A program made the position numbers and the translations under genes. Under the pieces are notes generated by a model. It was not told the DNA's origin and did no database searches. It saw only the letters and a list, made by a program, of their open reading frames with translations. From Dermatophilaceae bacterium (GTDB lineage: Bacteria; Actinomycetota; Actinomycetes; Actinomycetales; Dermatophilaceae), in NCBI GenBank assembly GCA_014377705.1, contig JACMPC010000079.1:1-34289 (forward strand): a DNA stretch of 34,289 nt, read 5' to 3'. Positions 1 to 9,294 of this stretch are shown here, in pieces. How positions within the stretch are numbered: position 1 is the first letter of the stretch; every line of letters begins with the position of its first letter.

Positions 1-1
1 G

Positions 2-817
2 ATCATCCGGGTCCTGTCCACCGAGCCCGACGTCTCGGATGGCCCGGACCACAGAGACCCGGCAGAGCTCGTCACCCAGCTCGTCACCCAGCCCGTCACC
101 CAGCCCGTCGACCAGCCCGTCAACCAGCCCGCTGCCGGCGTGCCGCTGACCGACCCGGCCAGCAACGTCACGATCAGGCCGGGCGAGATGACCGCCATCG
201 TCTCCGCCCGGCCCGAGGAGTCCGGCGCCCTGGCCGACCGTCTCGGCAGGTTCGGGCGGACGTGCACCGCGGTGCACCTGGACGGTGTGGCCATCGCCGA
301 CCTGCCCCTGGCCACGGTGCGCCGCCGCATCGTCGTCAGCGAGATCGACCCCCGGCTGTTCACCGGTTCGCTGCGTGAGGGCCTGGACCCACGCGGCAAC
401 CACACCGACGCCACCATCCTGTCGGCTCTCCTGGTCGCCAGCGGCGAGGATGTCATGGAAGCCCTTCCCGCCGGGCTCGACAGCGATGTCGAGGAGCGTG
501 GCCGGTCCTTCTCCGGTGGCCAGCGCCAGCGCCTGGCTCTCACCCGGGCGCTGCTGACCAACGCCGAGACGCTGGTCCTGGTCGAGCCGACCAGCGCCGT
601 CGACGCCCACACCGAGGCCCGTATCGCCGCCCGGCTGGCCATTGCCCGGGCCGGCCGCACCACTGTGGTGATGACCGCGAGCCCGCTGCTGCTCGACCAG
701 GCCGACACCGTGATCCTGCTGACCGACGGCCAGGCCACCGCCCAGGGCACGCACCAGGAGCTGTTGGCGACGAGCACGGCATACCGGCACACCGTCGTGC
801 GTGGGGAGGCTTCCTGA
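2..817 (+). CDS. ABC exporter half-transporter with degenerate ATPase domain, 5' end outside window
   Basis: The frame is open from the window edge, so the start and the membrane domain lie upstream; about 271 C-terminal residues are visible. A linker of five Thr/Val/Gln-rich tetrapeptides (nt 68-127) leads into a nucleotide-binding domain. Counting from the Met at nt 140, the Walker A position reads SARPEESGA (residues 22-30) with no GxxGxGKS/T. The signature FSGGQ (124-128) is intact. Walker B is LVLVE (145-149), with Val replacing the Mg-coordinating Asp, and the H-switch His is replaced by TAS (179-181). This domain should not hydrolyse ATP itself but can lend its signature to a partner. 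The TGA stop shares one base with the ATG of the next gene, which fits a heterodimeric exporter like TM287/288 or TmrAB. The substrate is unknown. Confidence 0.9.
   Translation: MIRVLSTEPDVSDGPDHRDPAELVTQLVTQPVTQPVDQPVNQPAAGVPLTDPASNVTIRPGEMTAIVSARPEESGALADRLGRFGRTCTAVHLDGVAIADLPLATVRRRIVVSEIDPRLFTGSLREGLDPRGNHTDATILSALLVASGEDVMEALPAGLDSDVEERGRSFSGGQRQRLALTRALLTNAETLVLVEPTSAVDAHTEARIAARLAIARAGRTTVVMTASPLLLDQADTVILLTDGQATAQGTHQELLATSTAYRHTVVRGEAS
68..127 (+). repeat. five tandem 12-bp units in ABC linker
   Basis: Five consecutive 12-bp units related to cccgtcacccag begin at 68, 80, 92, 104 and 116. They encode LVTQ, LVTQ, PVTQ, PVDQ and PVNQ in frame, between the membrane domain and the degenerate ATPase domain. 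The unit length preserves frame, so copy number could vary between strains without breaking the gene. Confidence 0.85.
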
Positions 818-2649
818 TGACCCTGACCACCGAACCAACGACCCACACCCTGCCGATCGCCGACATGGCGTCGGTACGCCGGCACACCCGCGGGCTGCTG
901 CACGAGCACCGGGCGACGCTGAGCAAGGTCATCGGGCTGCACGCGCTGGCCGCCCTGGCCGGGCTGGTCGCCCCCCGGCTGGTCGGCGCGCTCATCGACG
1001 GGGTCACCCACGGCACGACGCAGGCCCACATCAACACCCTGGCCAGCTGGCTGGCGGCCTCGATCCTGCTTCAGACGGTGCTCGTGTGGGCCGCCAGGCG
1101 GGCCTCCTTCATCATGGGCGAGACCGTGTTCGCCCAGCTGCGCGAGCAGTTCATCTCCCGGGTCACCGGGCTGCCCCTGTCGACCGTCGAACGGGCCGGC
1201 ACCGGCGATCTGCTGTCCCGGACGACCAACGACGTCGAAGCGCTTTCGCAGGTCGTGCGATTCGGCATACCCTCGCTGTTCGTCGCCGTCGTGACCACGG
1301 TGCTCACCGTGGCGGCGGCGCTGGTTGCCGGACCGCTGATTGCCCTGCCCATCGTCATCGGCGTCCCCCTCATCTGGGTCTCGACGCGGACCTACCTGCG
1401 GCTGGCTCCCGCGGGCTACCTGCGTGAGCGGGCGACCTATGCCGTGGCCAACGGCGTCATCACCGAGACCGTCGACGGCGCCCGCACCGTGGACGCGCTC
1501 CGCCTGGGCTCGCGGCGCCGGCGGCGCATCGACGAGGCCATCGGCAGCTGCTTTGATGCCGAGACCTACACCCTGCGCCTTCGGATGATCTGGTTCCCGC
1601 AGGTCGAGCTTGCCTACCTCCTGCCCGTTGCGGCCACCCTCGCCTGGGGTGGCTGGCTGGTGGCCGGCGGCCACGCCACGATCGGCACGGTCACAGCGGT
1701 CGTTCTCTATGTCCAGCAGATGGCGGGCCCGCTGGATGACCTGCTGATGTGGCTCGACGAGATCCAGGTCGGCGCCACGTCCCTGGCCCGGGTGATCGGG
1801 GTCGCCGACGTGCCCCCGGACCGCAGCTCCACCGGCGAGGCACCCAGCGGCCGCGACATCTCCGCTGAGGATGTGCGCTACTGCTACCGCCCCGGCCACG
1901 ACGTCCTCAAGGGGGTCTCGCTCGACCTCCAGCCCGGCGAGCGCCTGGCCGTTGTCGGCCCGTCCGGCGCCGGAAAGTCAACGCTGGGAAGGCTGCTCGC
2001 CGGTATCGATGCCCCAGGCGCGGGGCGAGTCGAGGTCGGGGGCGTCCGATTGGTGGACCTGAAGCTCGATCACCTTCGTGGCGAGGTGGCTCTGGTGACC
2101 CAGGAGCACCACGTCTTCGTCGGCACCGTGGCGGACAACCTGCTGCTCGCCCGGCCCACCGCCACACCCGGCGAGCTGTGGACGGCGCTGCGCGCGGTCG
2201 ACGCGGACAGCTGGGCCAGCGGGATGCCCGACGGGCTGGGCACGATCGTCGGCAGCGGGGGGCGCAACCTGACCGAGGCGCAGTCGCAGCAGCTGGCCCT
2301 GGCACGCCTGGTGCTGGCCGACCCGCACACCCTCGTGCTGGACGAGGCCACGTCGTTGCTGGACCCTCGCGCCGCCCGCCACCTGGAGCGGTCGCTGGCC
2401 GCTGTCGTCAAGGGCCGCACCGTCGTCGCGATCGCCCACCGCCTTCAGACGGCACACGACGCGGACCGGGTCGCAGTGGTCGAGGACGGCAACATCAGCG
2501 AGATCGGCACCCACGAGGAGCTGGTCGCCGCGAACGGCGCCTACGCAGCCCTGTGGCGCTCCTGGCGCAACGAGCCGGAGCCGCCGCTCCCGGAGACTGG
2601 CCCCTCAGACGCTCACAGGGGGCCTGACGATCTTGAGGCACTCGTATGA
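817..2649 (+). CDS. ABC transporter permease/ATP-binding half-transporter (catalytic partner)
   Basis: This 610-residue protein has an N-terminal type IV exporter membrane domain (about residues 20-320) followed by a nucleotide-binding domain. Walker A GPSGAGKST (381-389), the Q-loop Gln 429, Walker B LVLDE (506-510) and the H-switch His 541 are intact. The signature is LTEAQ (485-489) instead of LSGGQ. That is the mirror image of the upstream protein: this Walker A/B plus the upstream FSGGQ would form one competent site, and the other site would be dead. The start ATG overlaps the upstream TGA by one base, so the two are probably translationally coupled. The last 45 bp overlap the convergent choD-like gene. 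It is probably a heterodimeric efflux pump for a lipid or small molecule; the substrate cannot be told from sequence. Confidence 0.93.
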   Translation: MTLTTEPTTHTLPIADMASVRRHTRGLLHEHRATLSKVIGLHALAALAGLVAPRLVGALIDGVTHGTTQAHINTLASWLAASILLQTVLVWAARRASFIMGETVFAQLREQFISRVTGLPLSTVERAGTGDLLSRTTNDVEALSQVVRFGIPSLFVAVVTTVLTVAAALVAGPLIALPIVIGVPLIWVSTRTYLRLAPAGYLRERATYAVANGVITETVDGARTVDALRLGSRRRRRIDEAIGSCFDAETYTLRLRMIWFPQVELAYLLPVAATLAWGGWLVAGGHATIGTVTAVVLYVQQMAGPLDDLLMWLDEIQVGATSLARVIGVADVPPDRSSTGEAPSGRDISAEDVRYCYRPGHDVLKGVSLDLQPGERLAVVGPSGAGKSTLGRLLAGIDAPGAGRVEVGGVRLVDLKLDHLRGEVALVTQEHHVFVGTVADNLLLARPTATPGELWTALRAVDADSWASGMPDGLGTIVGSGGRNLTEAQSQQLALARLVLADPHTLVLDEATSLLDPRAARHLERSLAAVVKGRTVVAIAHRLQTAHDADRVAVVEDGNISEIGTHEELVAANGAYAALWRSWRNEPEPPLPETGPSDAHRGPDDLEALV

Positions 2650-4305
2650 CTCACCTTGTGCCGGGCGCGGGTCCCGGTCGCCACGGTTGGGCCAGAACGA
2701 CATGGCCCGCTCGGCCTGCGCCGTGATGGTCAGCGACGGGTTGACCCCGAGGTTCGCCGAGATCGTGGACCCGTCGACGATGTGCAGGCCCGGGTAGGAC
2801 CAGACGCGGTGCCAGGGGTCCACCACGCCGTTGACCCGGTCGTCGCTGATGACCGCGCCGCCGAGGTAGTGGGCCGTCATGGGGACGTTCACGATCTCGC
2901 CGAGTGAGCCGCCGGGCACGGCCGGAACCCCCGTCGAGTCCTGCAGTCGGTCGGTCATCTGACGTACGGCCTTGTGCCCGCCGGGGATCCAGGTCGGGTT
3001 CGACTCGCCGTGCCCCTTGGTGGAGGTGAGGCCGATGCCGCCGGTGAGACGACGCCTGCCCGTAACGGTGATCGAGTTGTCCCGGGACTGCATGACCAGG
3101 CCGATGATGGAGCGCTCGCTCCAGCGCCGGACCGAGGTCGCCCGCAGGAACGCCACCGGGTGCCGGAACGCCTGGCCGACGAAGCGCATCGGCCGCGGCA
3201 CCGTTCCCCCGCCGTCGACCATGATCGTGGCGAGCAGCCCCATCGCGTTGGACCCCCTGCCGTACCTCACGTTCTCGACATGGGTCTCGTGGTCGACGTG
3301 GAAGGATGACGTGATCGCCACGCCCCTGGTCAGGTCGGTGTCGGGGGGCACCCGCACCGTGGTCGCGCCGAGGAGCGCCTCGGAGTTGGTCCGGGTCAGC
3401 CGGCCGAGGTGGGGTGAGAGATCACCCAGCAGGCCCTCATGCGACATTCGCTGGAGCAGTCGCTGGGTCCCCCAGGCGCCCGCCGCGAAGACCACCTGAG
3501 ATGCCGTGACAGTATGCCGTGCCTTGCGGAACCAGGCCCCGGTCGCCTCTGTGGTCACCCGGTATCCGGCCTCTCGCCGACCATCGTCGATCGGCTCGAC
3601 GGCGACGACCGTGCGCAGCGGCTCGATCGTGGCGCCGAGGCGCTCGGCGAGGGCGAGGTAGTTCTTGACCAGGGTGTTCTTGGCGCCCACCCGGCAGCCG
3701 ACCATGCAGTTGCCACACTGGGTGCACCCGGTGCGACCGGGGCCGGCGCCACCGAAGAACGGGTCGGGGACCCGCTCGCCGGGCTTGCCGAAATAGACGG
3801 CAACGGGCGTCTTCCGGAAGGTCTCACCCACACCGAGGTCCTCGGCGGTCTTGCGCATGATCTGCTCGACCGGTCCCTCGCAGGGGTTCGTCACCACGCC
3901 GAGCATCCGCGACGCGGTCTCGTAGTGTGGCGTGAGCTCGGACTGCCAGTCGGCGATATGTGCCCACTGCGGGTCCTGGAAGAACGCCTCGGGCGGGACA
4001 TAGAGGGTGTTGGCGTAGTTGAGGCTGCCCCCGCCGACCCCGGCGCCGGCCAGGAGCACCACGTCCGGGAGGCGATGGATCCGTTGCACACCAAAGCATT
4101 TCAGCCGCGGAGCCCACAGGTATCGGCGCAGGTTCCACGACGTCTTGGCGAAGTCGTCGTCGGCGAACCGGCGACCGGACTCGACGACATGCACCCGATA
4201 ACCCTTCTCTGCCAGTCGCAGTGCCGTGACCGAGCCACCGAAACCTGAGCCGACCACCAGCACGTCGTAGTCGTGCTCGCCCTTGTCCGCCATCATGTCA
4301 ACCAC
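2605..4305 (-). CDS. choD: GMC-family oxidoreductase, ChoD-like (putative cholesterol oxidase)
   Basis: A 566-residue FAD flavoprotein. The N-terminal dinucleotide fold GSGFGGS (residues 19-25) binds FAD, and the GMC C-terminal signature GVNPSLTITAQAERA lies near the end. It resembles M. tuberculosis ChoD (Rv3409c) along its length, from memory of that sequence, and sits in the same order beside guaB3 and guaB. In mycobacteria the natural substrate of ChoD is uncertain, so cholesterol oxidation is a family label, not shown here. Four cysteines (194, 197, 200, 204) form C-x2-C-x2-C-x3-C. The GTG at 4305 is preceded by AGGTG; ATGs at 4296 and 4293 are alternatives. It starts 4 bp after the SSADH gene stop, so the two are probably co-transcribed. 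Its 3' end overlaps the convergent ABC gene by 45 bp. Confidence 0.88.
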   Translation of the reverse strand: MVDMMADKGEHDYDVLVVGSGFGGSVTALRLAEKGYRVHVVESGRRFADDDFAKTSWNLRRYLWAPRLKCFGVQRIHRLPDVVLLAGAGVGGGSLNYANTLYVPPEAFFQDPQWAHIADWQSELTPHYETASRMLGVVTNPCEGPVEQIMRKTAEDLGVGETFRKTPVAVYFGKPGERVPDPFFGGAGPGRTGCTQCGNCMVGCRVGAKNTLVKNYLALAERLGATIEPLRTVVAVEPIDDGRREAGYRVTTEATGAWFRKARHTVTASQVVFAAGAWGTQRLLQRMSHEGLLGDLSPHLGRLTRTNSEALLGATTVRVPPDTDLTRGVAITSSFHVDHETHVENVRYGRGSNAMGLLATIMVDGGGTVPRPMRFVGQAFRHPVAFLRATSVRRWSERSIIGLVMQSRDNSITVTGRRRLTGGIGLTSTKGHGESNPTWIPGGHKAVRQMTDRLQDSTGVPAVPGGSLGEIVNVPMTAHYLGGAVISDDRVNGVVDPWHRVWSYPGLHIVDGSTISANLGVNPSLTITAQAERAMSFWPNRGDRDPRPAQGESYECLKIVRPPVSV

Positions 4306-4309
4306 ATCG

Positions 4310-5911
4310 TCACCTGACTCCTAGTCGTTTGAACGTGCTGAGCGTGATCGTCAGGGCCTTGGCCCATCGCTCGTCGGAGAGTCCGAACGGCGCGGCGAAC
4401 CCGATGACGTGCTGGGCGGTGATGTTCTGGATCTCGGTGTACTTGGTGATGCCTTCGCTGCCATGGCGCCGGCCCACCCCGGAGCTCTTCATGCCACCCA
4501 TCGGTGCTCCCACGCTGGCCCAGGCGGCCGCATAACCGTCGTTGATGTTGACCGTGCCGGCCTTGAGCGACCGGGCGATCTGACGCCCGCGTGCCACGTC
4601 TCGGGTCCACACCGACGCGTTGAGGCCGAAGTCGCTGTCGTTGGCAGCAAGGATCGCCTCGTCGTCGCCGGCCACCCGGTAGACGGACACGACGGGGCCG
4701 AACGTCTCGTCGTCGCGGCAGGCCATCGCCGCGGTGACCTCGTCAAGGATGGTGGGCTCATAGAAGTAGGGCCCGATCTCGGGCCGGGCCCGGCCGCCGG
4801 CCAGGACCTTGGCCCCCTTGGACCGGGCGTCCTCGACGTGCGCGCTGACCCGCTCGAGCTGCTCGGCCGAGGCCAGCGAGCCCATGTCCGCATGGTAAGC
4901 GAGGGCCGGGGACAGTCGCATGGACCGGGTCGCGGCGACGAATGCCGCAAGGAACTCGGCGGCGATGTTCTGGTGCAGGTACAGCCGCTCGATGGAGACG
5001 CAGAGCTGGCCGGCCGATGAGAAGCAGGCCCGCACGGCCCCGTCGACGGCCTTGGCCACGTTGGCGTCCTGCGCGACATACATGGCGTTCTTGCCGCCGA
5101 GCTCGAGCGAGGCCCCGACCAGGCGTCTGGCTGCGTTCTGAGCCACCAGGCGCCCGGTCGCGGTGGACCCGGTGAAGCAGACGTAGTCGGCCTGTTCCAG
5201 AACCGCGTTGCCGATGGAACGGCCGACGCCGAGCACGACCTGGAGCACCCCCTCGGGCAGCCCGGCCTCATCCAGCAGGGCAACCGCTGCCAAGGCGGTC
5301 AGGGCGCTCTGGTTGTCGGGCCGGAGCACCACCGCGTTTCCGGCCATCAGGGCCGGGATCGCGTCGGTGACCGACATCGACAGCGAGTAGTTCCAGGGGG
5401 CGACGATGCCCACGACGCCCTTTGGGTGGAGCACCTCGACCGGCTGGCTGAGCAGCGGGAAGGCCCCGAGACGGCGGCGCGGACGCAGGTATCCGGCCGC
5501 GCGACGGGCATAGTGGCGACTCACCATCGCGGTGTCCGCGACCTCTTCGAACCCGTGCATGCGAGCCTTGCCGGTCTCGAGCTGGATGAGGTCGAGCAGC
5601 TCGTCCTGCCGCTCCAGCACGAGGTCGTGAAACCGCAGGAAGATCCGGGCCCGGTGCCCGATCGGCATCCGGGACCAGCTGCGCTGCGCCGCCCGCGCCG
5701 CCGCGTAGGCCACCGTGACGTCGGCCTCCGCCGACTGGGGCAGCAACGCGAGGGGAGCACCGGTCATCGGCGTATGAGTGAGCAGGGTGTCGTGCCGGGG
5801 CGCGCACACCACCCGCGCCGCGAGACGGCGGGCCAGCCCAGGGTCCACGGCATACGTTGCCGTGGAGTCGTTTTCGGGATCGGCGATCACGTCCAAGGTC
5901 ATGAACGTCAC
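4310..5911 (-). CDS. gabD2: succinate-semialdehyde dehydrogenase (NADP+), GabD2-like
   Basis: An aldehyde dehydrogenase superfamily member of 533 residues, close in layout to M. tuberculosis GabD2 (about 518 aa), which oxidises succinic semialdehyde to succinate. Visible catalytic elements are PWNY with Asn 174, the cofactor motif FTGST (247-251), the general base in LELGGKN (Glu 270) and the nucleophile in GQLC (Cys 304). The Lys usual in the VVLKP coenzyme-binding motif is Arg 197 here. The GTG at 5911 gives the longest product, with ATG 5902 as an alternative; neither has a clear Shine-Dalgarno. The gene heads a pair with the choD-like gene, suggesting linked aldehyde/alcohol oxidation, and a near-palindrome lies just upstream. 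Substrate specificity within the superfamily is inferred. Confidence 0.87.
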   Translation of the reverse strand: MTFMTLDVIADPENDSTATYAVDPGLARRLAARVVCAPRHDTLLTHTPMTGAPLALLPQSAEADVTVAYAAARAAQRSWSRMPIGHRARIFLRFHDLVLERQDELLDLIQLETGKARMHGFEEVADTAMVSRHYARRAAGYLRPRRRLGAFPLLSQPVEVLHPKGVVGIVAPWNYSLSMSVTDAIPALMAGNAVVLRPDNQSALTALAAVALLDEAGLPEGVLQVVLGVGRSIGNAVLEQADYVCFTGSTATGRLVAQNAARRLVGASLELGGKNAMYVAQDANVAKAVDGAVRACFSSAGQLCVSIERLYLHQNIAAEFLAAFVAATRSMRLSPALAYHADMGSLASAEQLERVSAHVEDARSKGAKVLAGGRARPEIGPYFYEPTILDEVTAAMACRDDETFGPVVSVYRVAGDDEAILAANDSDFGLNASVWTRDVARGRQIARSLKAGTVNINDGYAAAWASVGAPMGGMKSSGVGRRHGSEGITKYTEIQNITAQHVIGFAAPFGLSDERWAKALTITLSTFKRLGVR

Positions 5912-5932
5912 ATTAGGGGGTGCAAGCCCGGA

Positions 5933-5960
5933 TATCTACTGACTGGTAACAATTGGTACC
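5933..5960 (-). promoter_or_regulatory. candidate gabD2-choD promoter and operator
   Basis: On the minus strand TAGATA (5933-5938) fits a -10 box about 22 bp before the GTG at 5911. The interval 5945-5960, GGTAACAATTGGTACC, is a 16-bp palindrome broken at one symmetric pair, placed over the expected -35 region. That is the geometry of a TetR- or GntR-type repressor site. No matching regulator gene is in the window. The rest of the 148-bp gap (5912-6059) shows nothing else I can support. Confidence 0.45.
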
Positions 5961-6059
5961 GACGCGGACCAGCAGGCCGATCTGCGAGCACAAGCCCTGT
6001 CCCGCCCGCTGTTCATCGCCGCTGCCTGCGGAGGACCCGCCCGGCTCCCAACCCGTCCG

Positions 6060-7181
6060 TCAGCTGCGCTGGTAGGGGGCCACCACGACCTCGACCCGCT
6101 GGAACTCCTTGAGGTCGGAGTACCCGGTCGTGGCCATGGCGTGGCGCAGCGCCCCGATGAGGTTCGTGGTGCCGTCCGCCATCCGGCCCGGACCCACCAG
6201 AATCTCCTCGAGCGAGGCCAGCGCGCCGACCTCGACCCGCTCGCCGCGCGGCAGGAGGCGGTGATGCGCCTCGGGGCCCCAGTGGAATCCCCTGCCCGGA
6301 GCATCCGTCGCCCGGGCCAGGGCAGCCCCGAGCATCACCGCGCCCGCGCCACAGGCGATGGCCTTGACGATCTCACCGCTGCGTCCCACGCCGCCGTCGG
6401 CGATGACGTGCACGTAGCGGCCACCGGACTCATCCATGTAGTCCCGCCGGGCTGCCGACACATCCGCGATGGCTGACGCCATCGGCGCGTGGATGCCGAG
6501 GGTGAGCCTCGTCGTGTGCGCGGCGCCGCCGCCGAACCCGACGAGCACGCCGGCCGCACCGGTGCGCATGAGGTGCAGTGCCGCCGAGTAGGACGAGGCT
6601 CCGCCGACGATGACGGGGACGTCGAGCTCGTAGATGAAGCGCTTGAGGTTCAGCGGCTCGGCCCGGCTGGAGACGTGCTCCGCCGAGACCGTCGTGCCGC
6701 GGATGACGAAGAGGTCGCAGCCTGCCTCCACGACCGTCTGCCAGTGCTCCTGGGTCCGCTGGGGCGAGAGGGCGCCGGCCACCGTGATGCCTGCCTCTCG
6801 GACCTGACGGAGCCGCTCGGTGATCAGCTCCGGCTTGATCGGCTCGGAGTAGATCTGCTGCAGCCGCGCGGTCGCGGCGCCGGCGTCCAGCGAGGCGATC
6901 TCGGCCAGCAGGAAGGTCGGGTCGTCATACCGCGTCCACAGGCCCTCGAGGTCGAGCACCGGCAGCCCGCCGAGCTTGCCGAACGCGATGGCGCTCTCCG
7001 GGGACATCACCGAGTCCATCGGGGCGGCGATCACGGGAAGGTCGAAGTGGTACGCGTCGATCTGCCAGGCCACCGACACCTCCTCCGGATCACGGGTGCG
7101 CCGCGAGGGCACCACCGCGATGTCGTCGAAGGAATAGGCCCGTCGGCCTCGTTTGCCTCGCCCGATCTCGATCTGGTTCAC
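6060..7181 (-). CDS. guaB3: GuaB3-family IMP dehydrogenase-related protein
   Basis: A 373-residue TIM-barrel protein of the IMPDH/GMP reductase superfamily without the CBS insertion of true IMPDH. At the catalytic loop, where GuaB next door reads GPGSICTTR, this protein reads GGGAAHTTR, so the nucleophilic Cys is replaced by His. The phosphate-binding region GGRYVHVIADGGV and the pattern AIACGAGAVMLG are kept. Position directly after guaB matches M. tuberculosis Rv3411c-Rv3410c. The actinobacterial GuaB3 role is not settled; without the Cys, standard IMPDH chemistry is unlikely. The GTG start at 7181 lies 6 nt after a -10-like TAACCT (7188-7193), suggesting its own leaderless transcript. Confidence 0.9.
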   Translation of the reverse strand: MNQIEIGRGKRGRRAYSFDDIAVVPSRRTRDPEEVSVAWQIDAYHFDLPVIAAPMDSVMSPESAIAFGKLGGLPVLDLEGLWTRYDDPTFLLAEIASLDAGAATARLQQIYSEPIKPELITERLRQVREAGITVAGALSPQRTQEHWQTVVEAGCDLFVIRGTTVSAEHVSSRAEPLNLKRFIYELDVPVIVGGASSYSAALHLMRTGAAGVLVGFGGGAAHTTRLTLGIHAPMASAIADVSAARRDYMDESGGRYVHVIADGGVGRSGEIVKAIACGAGAVMLGAALARATDAPGRGFHWGPEAHHRLLPRGERVEVGALASLEEILVGPGRMADGTTNLIGALRHAMATTGYSDLKEFQRVEVVVAPYQRS

Positions 7182-7187
7182 CCGCCA

Positions 7188-7193
7188 AGGTTA
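7188..7193 (-). promoter_or_regulatory. -10 box for leaderless guaB3 transcript
   Basis: Minus-strand TAACCT is followed by six bases and then the GTG start of guaB3. No Shine-Dalgarno can fit, so the transcript would begin at or next to the start codon. Confidence 0.4.
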
Positions 7194-7224
7194 CCGGCCG
7201 ATCAGGGCAAGGACTGCGCTGCCG

Positions 7225-8769
<1,545 letters not shown>

Positions 8770-8779
8770 CGGTAGGCGG

Positions 8780-8805
8780 GCGATCGGAACGAACGTTCCG
8801 ATCGC
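8780..8805. promoter_or_regulatory. 26-bp palindrome over guaB -35 region
   Basis: Two perfect 12-base arms, GCGATCGGAACG and its complement, are separated by AA. If guaB transcription starts at 8757, the palindrome spans about -23 to -48, covering the -35 element. If transcription started further upstream, it could instead fold as a leader hairpin. No known regulator is assigned. Confidence 0.75.
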
Positions 8806-8835
8806 TCTTGTCAATAGCACAAGTCACGCCGGATC

Positions 8836-8868
8836 ACCCTTGTTAGCGCACCCTCACAAGGGTAACGT
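8836..8868 (+). promoter_or_regulatory. whiB3 promoter with inverted repeat
   Basis: TTGTTA (8840-8845) and TAACGT (8863-8868) are separated by 17 bp, giving a plausible -35/-10 pair about 100 bp before the whiB3 start. The inverted repeat ACCCTTGT (8836-8843) / ACAAGGGT (8856-8863) overlaps the -35 and abuts the -10. A second CTTGT / ACAAG pair lies at 8807-8811 and 8819-8823. The 209-bp guaB-whiB3 gap thus carries four alternating CTTGT half-sites. Confidence 0.5.
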
Positions 8869-8966
8869 CCAAAAGGCGCGGGCAAGAGTCTTTCTGTGCT
8901 CACCGCAACACCCCAAGCCCAGTCCGCGCCCCGGCGTACCCGTCGGTCCATCCAAGGAGGCACCCG

Positions 8967-9263
8967 TTGGCCACAGTATCTCGCTTGCCCGGTCCAGTTG
9001 CAGATCTGTGGCAGTGGCAGCTCGACGGGTCCTGCCGGCGTGAGAACCCAGATGTCTTCTTCCACCCCGAGGGTGAGCGAGGCCCGGCCCGTCGCAGCAG
9101 GGACAGCGCAGCCAAGGCCGTCTGCCTGGGCTGCCCTGTCCTAAAACCCTGCCGTCAGCACGCGCTAAGGGTGCGTGAGCCGTACGGGGTGTGGGGTGCC
9201 ATGACCGAGTACGAACGTGAGACGACGTACCAGCCAACGCCGGCCATCCCTGCCGCGAGCTGA
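8967..9263 (+). CDS. whiB3: WhiB-family iron-sulfur transcriptional regulator (WhiB3/WhiD type)
   Basis: A 98-residue Wbl protein. Cysteines 23, 53, 56 and 62 (C-x29-C-x2-C-x5-C) should ligate a redox- and NO-sensitive [4Fe-4S] cluster. The GVWGAM turn (residues 74-79) follows, the segment that contacts the primary sigma factor in this family. The opening with PGP-AD-W-WQL and FFHPEGERG matches the WhiB3/WhiD subgroup, and position between guaB and groEL1 matches M. tuberculosis Rv3416. The start is a TTG at 8967, fixed by a perfect AAGGAGG at 8954-8960. The tail after the turn is short and not strongly basic. Family roles are redox homeostasis (WhiB3) and sporulation septation (WhiD); which applies here is unknown. 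Confidence 0.93.
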   Translation: MATVSRLPGPVADLWQWQLDGSCRRENPDVFFHPEGERGPARRSRDSAAKAVCLGCPVLKPCRQHALRVREPYGVWGAMTEYERETTYQPTPAIPAAS

Positions 9264-9294
9264 ACGGCGGTGGCCTGCGGGTCACAATGAACGC

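Noticed and set aside
8809-8814. Perfect TTGACA on the minus strand as the guaB -35
   Set aside because: No -10 box lies 16-19 bp downstream. The TAGAAT at 8764-8769 is 39 bp away, so the match is probably fortuitous or part of the CTTGT half-site.
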